DNA of 64,000 nucleotides from Cephalotrichum gorgonifer (GCA_900312665.1 ONZQ02000011.1:1140459-1204458), one strand, 5' to 3'; positions 46,551 to 58,083 are shown, counted from the first letter of the stretch. The notes: a model not told the origin generated them from the letters alone. Numbers and translations: made by a program.

Positions 46551-47297
46551 TTAACGCCCGCCAACATCGGCAACGGTGATCTCCGCGTACCCACTGCTGA
46601 AGTACCCTTCGGTAGCAACGATCTGGTAGTCGTGGGTGCCAATTTGGAGACCAGCCTTAGCCCAGGCGTCGAAGTGGCACTTGGTGTTGACAGTTCCGCT
46701 GCTGCGCTTCGACCGCCTGACAGACCAGAATTGGTCGAAGGTCTTGTTGCCGTCAATGCTCGGGGCGTTGACGCGCGTGGTCTTGGCAATGTCGTAGACC
46801 GCGCCGTCGCAGGTCACGGTGCCAAACTTCTGGGCGTTGGAAGAGGGGTCGTAAGTTCCGAAGTTCTCGACGATGTAGTACTCAATAAGAGGGTTGCGCG
46901 TCCAGCCGTAGACAGCCAGGTAGCTGTTGCCGTTGGGCTGGTAGGTACCCGAGTATCCAATGGACCTGTGGTGCGGACGATATTAGTATCATTAGGCAAG
47001 AGCCGCGTAAGGCTAGAGAACCTACCTCGCCGTCAGACCAGGCTTCCAGCCCTTGCCGCCGACCAAGTTTCCACCGCTCTGCCACCTAACGGAATACTTT
47101 CCGCCAGCGAGGTTGGTGTAAGTGGCGGGGGCGCCGCCGTCAGTCCACCACGAGTAGAAGAAGCCGTCGTGGGTTCCCTGGGAGCTAGGGGTCGACTGGC
47201 GTTTCTCAAGAAGGGAGGCCTCTGAGCCATCTGCGGGAGCTGCAATAGCTCCGGCGGTGGCCAGGATGAGGGTAAGGAAAGACGTAAGAGCAACCAT
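46551..47297 (-). CDS. GH11 endo-1,4-beta-xylanase
   Basis: Secreted endoxylanase that cleaves the xylan backbone of plant cell walls. Two exons, 47297-47026 and 46965-46551, with a 60-nt intron (GTAGGT...CACAG), give 228 aa, the usual GH11 length. Residues 1-20 are a signal peptide and K32-R33 is a Kex2-type site (LLEKR) before the mature QSTPSS end. The beta-jelly-roll fold is complete: GFFYSWWTDGG, SVRWQSGGNLVGGKGW, SIGYSGTYQPNGNSYLAVYG. The nucleophile is E119 (NPLIEYYIVE) and the acid/base E210 (VATEGYFSSG). An in-frame ATG at 47366 lies 23 codons upstream, but starting there would bury the signal peptide and fall near the expected transcript start, so 47297 is preferred. The gene is intact inside the decayed island. 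Confidence 0.96.
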
Positions 47298-47390
47298 TTT
47301 TCCGATGCTGGCTTGGAAGAAAGAGTGAGTGCTTGCGATGCCGGCTGGTGGTTCCTCCAGAGTCATGGATTTGGAGAGGCAGGGCGCGAC

Positions 47391-47765
47391 CTTTATACCT
47401 ATCCTGGGCCCCTCTCAGAGACCCATCATTCAGACTTGTCGCCGCATGGGCCAGCAACGGAGGAGGGCCCACATTGGGCATCGGGAGGGTGGATACGATG
47501 ACTGGGGACCTCTGAAGGTCCATTGTCCTTGTGTCCAAGCGAAATCATGGAGATAGTTCACCAGCTTTTCCACCTACTGCAGATGACCCTAGTAGTAAGC
47601 TGGATATTAGCCTGATATACCGCCCCCACATAATGGAATGTTCGATCGCGAATGTGAGATGGCACACCGACATATTCCGGGGTTGTTAGGGATAACCCCA
47701 CACGAGGACGAGATCGTGGCCTCGGGAATTCCAAGGGTCGGCTCGGCTTCTGAAATGAGGCTAAA
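47391..47765 (-). promoter_or_regulatory. xylanase promoter with TATA box and GGCTAA motifs
   Basis: TATAAAG on the minus strand (47397-47391) lies about 95 bp before the start codon. GGCTAA occurs on the minus strand at 47612-47607 and GGCTAAA on the plus strand at 47759-47765. This hexamer is the core site of the fungal xylanase activator XlnR/Xyr1 (established for Aspergillus and Trichoderma). Binding here is inferred. Confidence 0.45.
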
Positions 47766-49397
47766 TTCAACCCGGGGTAAAGTGACTTTGAGAGTGTCCG
47801 AGTGCAACCAAACTACAGAGCTAGCAGGGATCATGCCCCTGCTGTCGGGAGATGCCACGGCATTACCAGGCATCTTGGCTGCGTTTCATGGCTCCTCTCC
47901 ATCCATCCGGTGGTCGACATAGGGGAGGTGGGTGGGGAAGACAGCACTAATACGAGATCGGGGCCGCTGAAACTAAAAAGCACCAGTAGAGATTCGTTGC
48001 TAAACTCACCATGGCCTAGAGAAGACAAATCCCCGATCCGCCAATTGGAGTTCATATTCCCTTCTGAATAATTCAACCGAAATTACGCATAGGGTGCAGT
48101 AAACGCTGGTAAAGGCAAGGATGCTGCGCTGCGGTCCACCCGCTGCATCGATCCCAAAACCCTAACCTTGTTTGGAAGGTCGTGAAAGATGCAATGAAGA
48201 AGAAACAGAAGCGGACCTGTCCCATGAGAGGCTCTCTGAGGACAAGAGAGAGCCCTCGCTATGGACAAGTCGCCCACTCTGACGACGTGTTTCTTAACCG
48301 GGTAAGAGAAATGAAGGGACGGGTAATTATATGAGCAATATGTGGAGCCGCAAATAACATACCTTAAAGTTACGATCCCTCCTCTATACTAGATACACAA
48401 AGGGAAGGGATCTGCTTACGGCCACCTGATGTACTTGCTGGCTTGTCGTCCGGAGCGAATCAAGGCACTATTGGTCGCTTTTTATGGCATTCGGAACCCG
48501 ATCCCATGCACCTCATCTATTCGTTGAAGCAACGGTATCCGCATCGTCCGCGACCAAATAATGACGACGACATAACCGTGCGGAGCGAATGCAAGGCCTT
48601 GACTTAATGGCGTTTCTGGCTAATAATCACTTGGCAACTGGGATTTCGGCAACGATGGAAAGTTGCCGAATCAGAGGTTTCGTGGCTATCTACGGGCGAG
48701 GGGAGTGGTTTCACTAAGTTGTAATTTGCTCAGCAAGAGCAGGAGAAGCCCATTATCCAACTCCTCGGCAAAGGTAGAACACACGAACGAAATTAACTCA
48801 CTCGTATCCCTTTCTACACCCCGGGAATAATCCCGGTCATATTGGCCACCGTCGAATACCTAGAAACTAGGCAAATTGGGCTCGGTACGGTCGCATGGGA
48901 CGCCCTGCGATTGTTCCGAGGGGGAAGCTTACATGTATCGAGTGGTGTTCAAAGAGGGAGGTAGTTATTATATATAGCGCAATTTGACCTTTTCCCTGTC
49001 CTGTCGTTGAAGTCAGTGGAGGCACTCGGTGAGGCCTACCTTTAAGCCACTGCTTCCGCAGATACTAGAGAGTTCTCCGCCGAATGCGGACCCTCAGGCG
49101 ACTACTTTTCTTGTAGAGAAGCTTCCGAACGACCGGTATGAGGTCACGGGAAAACTCTACCAGTCTCCCCTTGCCACATTCCACGTTTAGAGAGGCAATG
49201 ATATAAATAGATTTGTTCACACGTCAACATCAATCTTCCCTCTTCTTTACAATGGACAGGATATCCCTACGGTTTCAGCTAATACCAACTAGCTTGAACA
49301 ATACATTCAACTCATAGGATGGGGGTTGGTGAAGATCTCCAGCTCCTAGGGCAGACAGTCTCTCCACCGCCGGGGGGGGGCGGAGGCTGGATTTTTC
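47766..49397. other. decayed sequence, no gene supported
   Basis: About 1.6 kb with short broken frames. A promoter-like stretch (ATATAAATAG near 49200, then a pyrimidine-rich leader and ATG at 49252) precedes the relic below. Confidence 0.3.
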
Positions 49398-51060
49398 TTG
49401 AAGGTTCGAGCTTTCGGGGGAATCATAGCATTCTATGGCGGCCTCGAAGATCTTGACAGCCTAGGTCGGGCGGGAATTCCCTATCTACTTACCGGCACCC
49501 ATAGGACTGAGTATGGAACGAGGGTCCCAACTAGCTTCATCGATGGTGAATGGGATAGACCGATGGAAAGGACGGATAGGTAGAAATCCAAGTACTATAG
49601 GTTGACTCTGAAAGGCAAGACTTCTATCTGGATAGAGCGGGTCGTAATGGTAACCGAAACCCCCCCTTCGAAGGGCCCCCGAGAGCCGCTGGAACCACAG
49701 GTTGCACAACAGAGGGGGTTTGAGTGAGGATACCTCGTCTTGGACAAAGTGCAAGCGATTTTACTAGACCGGCATTCCTACAATCAGAGAATGGACCCAG
49801 AGGCTTGGACAATCACTGCTGGTGAGCTGCGTCTTGAGTTTCATGATTTGTTCTTGAGGGATCCTACTGGGGGGGACGAGACATTAACATTGGCGAGGGA
49901 GAGCTTCGGTACATAGCGGCGGATACTATGCGGATAGTGGGTTAGAGGAATGCCACTCCGAGATAGGAGGGCTCCGTCTAGATCTCTAGATGTATCATCA
50001 GAGTGGGCTTCAACTTCTGCTCCTGGCCAACGCAACACCCTTCGACGTTCGTATCATCTATATGACACCTTTACACCAACAGACAAGGTAATCTCCATGT
50101 TAAGGCACTATTGTTCATACGTCAGAGCTGTATTGTCAATCGTTTTGGCGTGCCCGAAGCCCCCATTTCATAACAAAACGGAGGACCAGATCTCTAAGTT
50201 CCAAGACTGGGGCGTGGACTTCGACGTTGTGAAGAAATCCCTCGCTCGGGAAGCATCGCGGCCGACCGAAAGGAGATCGAGGATATCCGTGGCTCCCAGA
50301 GGCGGAGATGGCGCTAAATCAGAAGCTGGGTTCTCGAGGGCACATGGCCGGATCGAATCGGGGACGGTGACGTGAATTGGCTCATTCGTGTCTCGAAAGG
50401 GAGTGTTTTACTTCCAAGAAAACCCTGGTCGACTTGGTTATAACGCCCTTCGGACAACTCGACGAGACATCCTCCCCGTACTGCTGGCTCGTGCCCACAT
50501 GTAAGACCCCAAAGGCAAAGTTCATAATGGGGACTATCCGCGGCGCTTCCTCTACCGCGAACGGTGAAGCGGAGGGCGAGAAGTACTTTCGAGCTGAAGT
50601 CCTCCACTACACGCCGGGTTTAAGTAAAATAGGTTCCCGCAGAATGACACAAACAGCTTCCACCGGATGGGCCCATTGGGCGGTTTTGATGAGCACTAGT
50701 CCGTACTCTTCACGGCTATTTGGATAACGATCATCGCCCTTGTTCAATTTTAGCTCGACATTGACAGTTAGGCCTGTTTACGAGTAGGGCAAGGCGGCAG
50801 CTATGGATACTTCATTGGAGACAAAGAGCTATACACCCACAACATCCCTCGAGAGGGCGCGAGTGACCCACCACCCCGCGTGGATGCGAGAGTACCACAT
50901 CGAGAGAATCCGAGACATCAACGGAACTTGGTACTACTGTCTACGGAAACACCATCTGGGAGCACCTACTAGCCTACACACAAGAACGACAGCAGAGGAT
51001 ACGCAGCAGAAGATAAGGGCGAAGGGGATATCGGGAGCCATTGATCAACAGTTCATATAG
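49398..51060 (+). pseudogene. decayed gene, unknown family, copy B
   Basis: One frame runs from 49398 to 50375 with a few stops (first at 49581), then shifts to a second frame for 50377-51060. Segments shared with the 29710 relic are DQISKFQDWGVDFDVVKKS (near 50184), and in the second frame ECFTSKKTLVDLVITPFG and SPYCWLVPTCKTPK. An upstream part (AWTITAGELRLEFHDLFLRD) has no visible match in copy A, where that region may have diverged. The original protein was probably about 550 aa. I do not recognise it. The shared blocks keep order and spacing, which supports common descent and not chance. Confidence 0.5.
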
Positions 51061-51629
51061 ACAAGACATCTTTACGATAATATCTAACAGAGAAAAGGCC
51101 ACTAATACGAGGAGGCGGAGGGCTCAGTCACCCCCCGGAACAGGGCCCTTTATTCCGTATATCCCTGTTTTTATGTCTATTATGTTTTCTTGTAAGTTTT
51201 GTTTTGCCTGCTTCTGAAGAGACTGATACCTAGCTAGAGGAAGTAGGCTTCTTTATTTATATTGAGAAGATTATAGATACTACAGCCCCGCTCCCTCACT
51301 GAAACCAAGCATTCCAGGCACTAGGCTATCGGCCCTTGCCCATACTATCTTCCTCTATAGTCTTGGAGATCCATCTAGGAGGCCTGGTCTTAAAACCCTG
51401 GCATCACTAACATCAATTTCTACTTAATGATCAATTGTCGTCTTTATTATCATACGTACCTATTCTCTATGGAATACTAATAGTTAGGGATGGGACTGAA
51501 ACTTGCCTGGTTCCACATGGGAAGCACCACACTTTGGGCGAACGGCTATCCTGGCGGGAATGTGGGGGAGGCCGATTCAGTCGAAAATGACAAAACCACC
51601 AAAAATTAACGACAAAAAAAATGAAATCA
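51061..51629. other. AT-rich decayed sequence
   Basis: No gene supported. Confidence 0.3.
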
Positions 51630-51715
51630 TCTCCCGAACCTGAATCGAACAGGTGACTTTCCGATTGACCGTGCAATTACAGTCGGACGCCATGAACCAA
51701 CTAGACCATCGGGAG
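51630..51715 (-). tRNA. tRNA-Tyr (anticodon GTA) with intron
   Basis: Read on the minus strand: acceptor CTCCCGA pairs with TCGGGAG, with discriminator A at 51630. The anticodon stem is TCCGA/TCGGA, and the loop starts CTGTAA with anticodon GTA. An 11-nt intron follows position 37, as expected because fungal tRNA-Tyr genes carry introns. The T arm is ACCTG-TTCGATT-CAGGT. T-rich sequence follows on that strand (51600-51629), giving a Pol III terminator. It looks functional. Confidence 0.92.
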
Positions 51716-53292
51716 TTTGTGATTTGTTGAAATTGTCCCCTCTTCGGTGCGAATTTCAGGGCCACCGCTACTCCTCATCCGCACTAGCGCCTTTGGTTTC
51801 ACTGGATGGTACGATCTCCCGCCTGCCAGCAGCGACGACTTCCTGTTGCGGACGATGACGACGAGGCAAGTTCTCAGGATCCCTGGCAAACTAGCTGAGG
51901 GTAGGTAGTGGTAGAGCTGACATTGATACCAGGAGCAGACATCATCGGACCCATGGCCAAGATCGCCGCGCCGGACTATGACCACTCCGGGTGCCGCGAG
52001 ATTACCTCCAGCAACCGGATAACATCGCCATGATTGTATGCATCAAACATTCGTTATCTAACCAACTTCTAGTTCTAGATGGAGAAGGTAGTAGCCCAGC
52101 CCATATCCTCGAAATTTAGGAAACCAGGAGAAATTCTTCGATACAGCGTTCGAGGGTGGAGATATATCAGCACCTAGCGAATTTACAACGTTCGCAGCCA
52201 TGCGCCGTGTGTATTTTTGCTGACGCTACATAGGCACTCAGCCTGTGGCGAAGAAGCGCAAGACAACAAAGGCTGCTAAAACTATAAGGTCTGCAGTGGA
52301 CGAGATACGCGAGGCCATCGACGCTGCGAATGTGGCTGACTCGGACTGGACCACCGACGAGGAGGATGACCCCGCTACGGGTCCGAGCCGCCAAGAACGT
52401 TCTTTTACGTATCTAACATGGTACAACTCTCCATTCGAGTCATCCTCATCCAATATCTCATCAGTCCCCTCAGACACGTCTAGATTCGACGATCTAGAGT
52501 CTGAGGTACGGGGTAGAATAGAACCTGCCTTTTATCTCATAAGATTCGGCAAATAATAGTGGTCCACGCGTCGTCCAGCAATAGAGTCGAAAGATATAAA
52601 GGCAGCGCAAGGCATCGGTTGCCTGCGTCTTGGTCGAGTAAGAAACCAACCACCACAAACTAGACAGCGGCAATATCGGACACTAATACATTTACTGCCT
52701 CTATATATAAGATTTATTCATGGCCAGGCAATGTTTCAAGAAGGACCAGAGGGGTGATGCACACCTTATAACTGTCGGCAGGTGTGGTCTAACTCATTAA
52801 ATAACGAGACGGAGCCGAATCAGTCACAATCCACTGCTCACTATGGAGGCAATAAAGGACTATTAGAAAGGAGAGTCCGGTTAGAAATAGTCGACAACTC
52901 GTGGATTTCTACGGTACCAGAACCCATGATACCATTTTCAACATCCCTACTCAGCTAGCCAGTGCGTCTTACTTTATATCAACGGTCGACAAGGCAAAGA
53001 AGATGGTGAACCAGGCAGAGGGCCCCGTGGCAAGTATCAGGACAAGTAGGATATGTGCTATGATCCGATACCTACGTATGGGAATGTCATACTCCACCGT
53101 GGATGGCTCAGGCGAAGCCCATACGACTTTCTGCAATATCACGCAGGATGGCGAGTTCCGGTGTACAATAACGATATAAGATTTATAGCATTGGACAGGA
53201 CGCTCGAAACTATGAGAACGGGTGAGCTACAGAGAGGGAAAGATGTCGAATAATATCCTTCCAAGTGCAACTAGTCTAGTTTCCTCTTTCCA
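51716..53292. other. decayed sequence
   Basis: No assignable gene. A 104-codon plus frame at 52245-52556 (begins KKRKTTKAAKTIRSAVDEI, acidic and Ser-rich) is open but unrecognised. Another at 52901-53179 is likewise unassigned. Confidence 0.3.
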
Positions 53293-53575
53293 GCCTCGGA
53301 GCGGATCTGGGAGGTTTGGCAGCGGCTGGAGACTAGACTAGTAGTACCTTCGGACTCGGACCTCAGGCAGAAGACCTGCCCGAGTGTCAAGTGTCGGAAA
53401 TGCGGCACTAATGGACACGAAACCAACAAGGGCGTGGAGCCCTTGTCGTGCTCGCGATGCCTCCAGATGGGTAATACGGTGAATTAGTGCCCGAATGTCC
53501 TCTACTGTGCATTCTGCAGCGGCATCCACTACAACCAGGAGTGCAGAAGTCGTCAAGGACGCTAGACAGATCAGG
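53293..53575 (+). pseudogene. relic with three zinc-knuckle-like units
   Basis: One frame reads ERIWEVWQRLETRLVVPSD, then three Cys-rich units: CRKCGTNGHETNKG, CSRCLQMGNTVN-stop-C and CAFCSGIHYNQEC. The third keeps the full CX2CX4HX4C pattern; the first lacks its last Cys and the second has a stop one residue before its last Cys and Asn at the His position. The run KCRKCGTNGHET...PLSC parallels KCHCCGESGHCT...PLPC in the 41141 relic, suggesting a common source. A retroelement gag or a helicase-knuckle protein are the alternatives. Confidence 0.45.
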
Positions 53576-53906
53576 CGCGAACTCATAAGATGCCGATAGC
53601 GGAAGCCCTAAGCCTATGCGTGTGAGGGAAACTGTAACATAAATACTCTTCATTGCAAACAACTATATATATATTCCTATCACCAAGAACACCTAATACC
53701 CGAACGTCTAATATACTTACAAAGGGACGGCTGATCCCACATCCTACGGTAAGAGTCCCACCCGACATTCTATACGCACATTATATACATGACCCAGACA
53801 CTACCGTCGCAGATGACAAAACAGCGTATACAGCATTGCCCCATATATTTCAATACGTCAAGTAAGTGATGTCCGGAACTCTGCCACTACCACATATATC
53901 CGAGCA
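53576..53906. other. decayed AT-rich sequence
   Basis: Nothing supported here. Confidence 0.3.
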
Positions 53907-54185
53907 ATGGTACATAGGTGGCCCGCAGGCGCAACTGCGTTTTATATGCATAACAAGCAAGCAGTCACACTTACGGCCGCAAACCAGAAAGTGATGATAC
54001 TTAAGAAGACGATAGATATGGAGAGGAAGAAGAAACCAGTAGAAGAGGAAGAAGAACCAGTAGAAGAGGAAAATGGGGGTTATGGAGAAACTAGAGAATT
54101 AGAGAATGAGGAGGAGGAGGATGACTATCGGGGTAGGAGGGGTGGGGGGAGTAGGAGGAGTAGGAGCAGTAGGAGTTCTATTTAG
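53907..54185 (+). other. open frame with acidic and Arg/Ser low-complexity tail
   Basis: A 92-codon frame: about 35 ordinary residues, then ERKKKPVEEEEEPVEEENGG, an acidic stretch and a RGGGSRRSRSSRSS end encoded by GAGGAA and AGGAGTAGG-type repeats. It could be the tail of a transposase-like protein, or microsatellite DNA that happens to be open. Unassigned. Confidence 0.25.
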
Positions 54186-54675
54186 GGCGGGCCGATGTAG
54201 TATAGGACAAGTTCGGCAGCATTGGACTGGAGGGGCAGAGTACGGGATAAGGCAGGGCAGGTTGAGGGACTATGTATACAGCCAATGAATACTCTTGGCG
54301 TTTTATACCTCGTAAATAGAAATACATGATGAACAGGTGACCCGAGGTTCTATGCTACGAACCTATGTCAGTGAAGGCGACCTTTGCCAAAGGCGGGGGT
54401 TGAAACACCCCCCATTGACCGAGCAAGACATTGATAACTAGCCTGTCCAAGCTACGAATTAAAGTGCTGAAATTATTAATAACTAGGTGGTTGGGTTCTT
54501 CGCGGGCATGGAAATACAGAAGCCTGGCTCCATGCAAACTGGAAGTTAGACTTCCTTTGAGGATCAGACTCCATGGGCAGATATAACGGGGAGTTTGGGT
54601 GTACCTAATGCGATTTGCTCCCGTCTGCGAAAACTGTAATGAGGCTGGCCACGTTGAGAGCGAGAAACCAAACCC
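54186..54675. other. decayed sequence
   Basis: No gene supported. Confidence 0.3.
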
Positions 54676-55143
54676 ATGTGGCCCGATGAAAATGACCTCG
54701 AGAAAGCCAAGCCAGAAGTCAGACAAGTGAGAGACTACTTTATGAAGGTCAGGGTCATGGCCGTGACAAGCAAGAAGGCCACCGTGGTGTTCCCTATGCC
54801 AAAGCCTCCACAGGATGCCCCTGAATTTGGTGAAAAGACTGGCCCGACACCAACCCCTCAGCCGATGACAACGCCCCGATTGATGCCAGCCCGTCAACCG
54901 ACAACGACCATGCCTCAAAAGCTGAGCGTCAATCAAATGGAAGCTATCATGGGGTGGAAACAAAAAAGTGACGACAAGTTTGCCCGAGTGGAAGGCGACC
55001 TGAAACGGCCCAAGAAAGATGCCGAGGAACGATCTGCCAAGGAGAAGGATGACTTTAACGCAGAAATGATGGAGTCCTGGGTATATATGAACCTTGGTCA
55101 ACAGCCGGTACAATCAAGACCTGAGAGTTCAGTGCGGGTTTAA
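54676..55143 (+). other. 155-codon open frame, charged and Pro/Thr-rich, unassigned
   Basis: Starts MWPDENDLEKAKPEVRQ, has a Pro/Thr-rich middle (TPTPQPMTTPRLMPARQP) and a charged, probably coiled C-terminal half (DDKFARVEGDLKRPKKDAEE). It ends in a stop at 55143. The composition is like that of retroelement gag proteins. The frame upstream of the ATG is broken. It may be a surviving piece of a longer relic. The longer antisense frame is His/Leu/Phe-rich and implausible. Confidence 0.3.
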
Positions 55144-56179
55144 ACAGCACTCTTTAGACTGGGGGACAGGGAAATTCTCATAGGTAGTACACGTGGACTA
55201 GCTAGCTGTGCACGTTAAATCTCAGAGCGAGCCGTGGCAAGGGCTGAAGTCGTGTATAAATCTAAAGATCCCACCCAACCCATGTATTGTATCTTCCATT
55301 TGAGTACAGCGATTACGAAAACTACCAAGATAAGCACACTGTGCCCTCCTGTTTTTGTAGCGAGCCTCAATGTTGAAAGATATTAACACTTAATCCCCCA
55401 TTCCTAGAAAACAACTGCAACAGTAATAGTCCGGGAGACCAAAGGCGATATATCCATATCCTATAAGAACCTGAACACAATGACGCACGCAGCGATATGA
55501 AAACAACTTGGTCTGATTTTGGATAAAAATATGGAGGGCATTATTCTGGTCTTCTATAGTTGGAAGCAGACATCGCTATGGTAGAGAGGCAATGTTAAAG
55601 AGAAGAGAGTGGCCACTTGTTGTGCCTGGTGGTCCAAGGAGGTTGTAGATCCGATACAATCCTTTTTCTCGGGGCTAGTATTTAAATACATAGCATTCGG
55701 ATATCCCCAGGTTCACATTAGAGGAGGACTCTCTGCTCGGTAAAAAGAAGTATCTTGCCCGCGCCGTACGAACGAACGGGTCAAAGCTTTCTTCTGTCAC
55801 AGTTTCGTGCACTGAAAGTTACTAGACATTACGCAGCCTAAATGTAGAGGGAGCGCGAGATTCCACTTCTTGGTGACCTGCGCCCTGGCATTACCATACT
55901 CTTACCCCAACTCCAGGTTGTCGGGCGGGTGGTGCGAATCGGCGAGGAAGGCGCCGTGATATTTCGCATACTGAAGCTGGCCGGATCCCTCCACTCCAGG
56001 AGTATCAGGAAGAGCGGTGGGCTAGAAAACTGATCCACCAGTTGTTGGAGGTGCAGTCGCCGGCCGGGCTCGACGGTGTAGCCCGTGTACTGTGTGCATA
56101 CGAGCTCGCGCGAGAAAATGCAGGCCAGGGATTTAACCGATATGCCTAGGAGGTTTTTGCCCACCGTGTAAAAGCGGAA
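55144..56179. other. decayed sequence
   Basis: No gene supported. Confidence 0.3.
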
Positions 56180-56237
56180 GGCCTCGGGAGGCAAACCCCC
56201 CGAGCCTAAGGGCAAGGTGGGCAAGCCTCCCGAGGCC
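56180..56237. repeat. perfect 13-bp inverted repeat
   Basis: GGCCTCGGGAGGC at 56180-56192 is the reverse complement of GCCTCCCGAGGCC at 56225-56237, with a 32-bp loop. A third related piece (CCCCCCGAGCC) lies between them. It could fold as a strong hairpin in RNA, or mark a small foldback element. A poly-C/poly-T tract follows at 56263-56290. Confidence 0.55.
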
Positions 56238-58010
56238 GGACGCAAAGTGGGGGAGGCTAAGAGCCCCCCCCTTCCCCCCTTTTTCCCCTTTTTTCTTTTT
56301 CAAAAAGAGAGTAAAAAAAAAGTCGAAGAAGAGAGTTAAGGCGGCCTGCTTGTCTTTAAGCCCAGCAATCCAGGGCACCGCACCTAACCGGAGGATGGAG
56401 CCTCAAAGGCCCGTATCCGCCAGTGTTTGTTACATTTAGGAAGCTCACAGAGAGGATATAAGAAGCCCATTTAATGTATATGGAGGATTAGAATGAGGTG
56501 GGAGACGGTTTCGGAGGTCTCTGATGTCATGTCTAGATCGAATCGAAACTTACGCCGCGACAGAGAGCGGAGGCCTCTCTATCCACATGGACATTGCGCC
56601 AACGAGTGTCACTTTGTTGTCGCACTTTGGAGGAAGTAGCGATAGCGGGCAAGGCCACCCATGCCGCCGTCGGTAACCACGCCTCCCGTCTCAGCCAAGT
56701 CCAATCTCGAAAAACACGCCGGGTGGATCATCTAGATATACGGTGCCTTTGAGAGGGTTTACGAGTCATTGACAGCTCACGATCTAGAGATGGTCTGTAT
56801 CGTTATCACATTCGAGTGGTCCATCAGATGGACTTCTTGTATACCTCTAGGGAGTAGGGCACGAAAACTACGCCCCCGAGCACAACATTTCATCTATTCA
56901 GAGGGCTCATCAAGTCGACTATCAAAAATAACACCCCTCATACTTATACTCGTGATGCTAGCCCCAATTCCTACCAAAGTCGCCTGCCATAGCTGGAAAG
57001 GCTACTGAAACTCAATGCAAGCGGAGTGATCGAGCTAATCCGCAATTTTTATGATATTCGATAATGCTAGCCAGGACCATAATATCCTACCCCCCCTGTG
57101 CGCCACATGAAGACATACGCCGAGAGCAGACTTTCGAGGCCTGACTACTTCATCGTCAGAGGGTGTCTGTTGAAATCATGGACCTTAGCCTGGGGGATAA
57201 TCTAAGACTTATATGCTGCTGGTCCAGGATTTTCAGTAATGTAAGGGATAGTATCCATACGACGTGAAGCTCAATAAGATCTACCCTAGTCAACGCAACT
57301 TCTTTGATAGCCGGCCCCTTTGCAAGATCAGAGACAGGCTCTCCTCAAGCCCATGGGGCCCCCAGAGGCTTGTTTTTGCGCATCTCGGCGCGTTCTACTG
57401 GACTCAGTTCAACGATCAACCCCCCCCCCCCCTTTTTGCCCCGAGGATGGCCAAGCTACTTTCGGTGCTCGGAGTTTCTGGGAGCGGGGAGTCATTGAAC
57501 CGGAAGAGGGCGTCGTTTCCCAAGTAACAGAGGTTGATTCAACCGTGCCTGCGTTAAGAAAGCATCGACAACTCGGACTGGACTAGGTAGATATCTAATA
57601 GAAGGTGCTTGAAATGCTCAAAGAATGGGTCAGAAACAAGAATAATAAACTCGAGCTCTCTGTTTCGACTGGGCTACTCCAAAATTATTGAAAACCCAGT
57701 CACCGCCTTCATCTCTATCTAGTCCTACATAAGCTATAAACCTAGGATGCTAAAGGGCCTTATTGGTTACGATCCAGGCGGCAGCAGTGGGAAAGGGGCC
57801 ACCTTTGGAGGTCGCCATCTGGGCAAAGATGACTATGATTGAGGTGCGACATGTGGCCAATGTGGAGAAAGGCCATTTGGTGGTCAGGAAGAGCGCCTCC
57901 GATTCGAGTCGTACAAGATGCCCTCCTTCTTAGATGCAGCCTGGAAATGGACCTATGAATATGGAGAACACTGCTCTAATTCCTCTCCGAGTGCGCGTAC
58001 AGATTTGCCC
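56238..58010. other. decayed sequence with homopolymer tracts
   Basis: No gene supported. A C-run lies at 57420-57432. Short frames around 57264-57586 overlap this run and look random. Confidence 0.3.
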
Positions 58011-58083
58011 ATTTACACCCTTATGCCCTTATATTCCTATACCCTTATTCTCCTATACTCTTACACCCTTGCATCCTTATACC
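58011..58083. repeat. degenerate short tandem repeat
   Basis: Repeated units of the type TTACACCC/TTATACCC/CTCCTATA of about 8-13 bp. Low-complexity DNA; not a telomere repeat. Confidence 0.5.

Noticed and set aside
47298..47366. Upstream in-frame ATG of the xylanase as the true start
   Set aside because: Would put 23 hydrophilic residues before the signal peptide and lies close to the expected transcript start below the TATA box.
54355..55113. 252-codon minus-strand frame
   Set aside because: Composition rich in His, Leu and Phe, unlike a soluble protein; it is the complement of a charged plus-strand frame.
58011..58083. Internal telomere repeat
   Set aside because: Units are CCCTTAT/CCCTTAC-like but irregular; they are not a run of the fungal TTAGGG unit or its complement.
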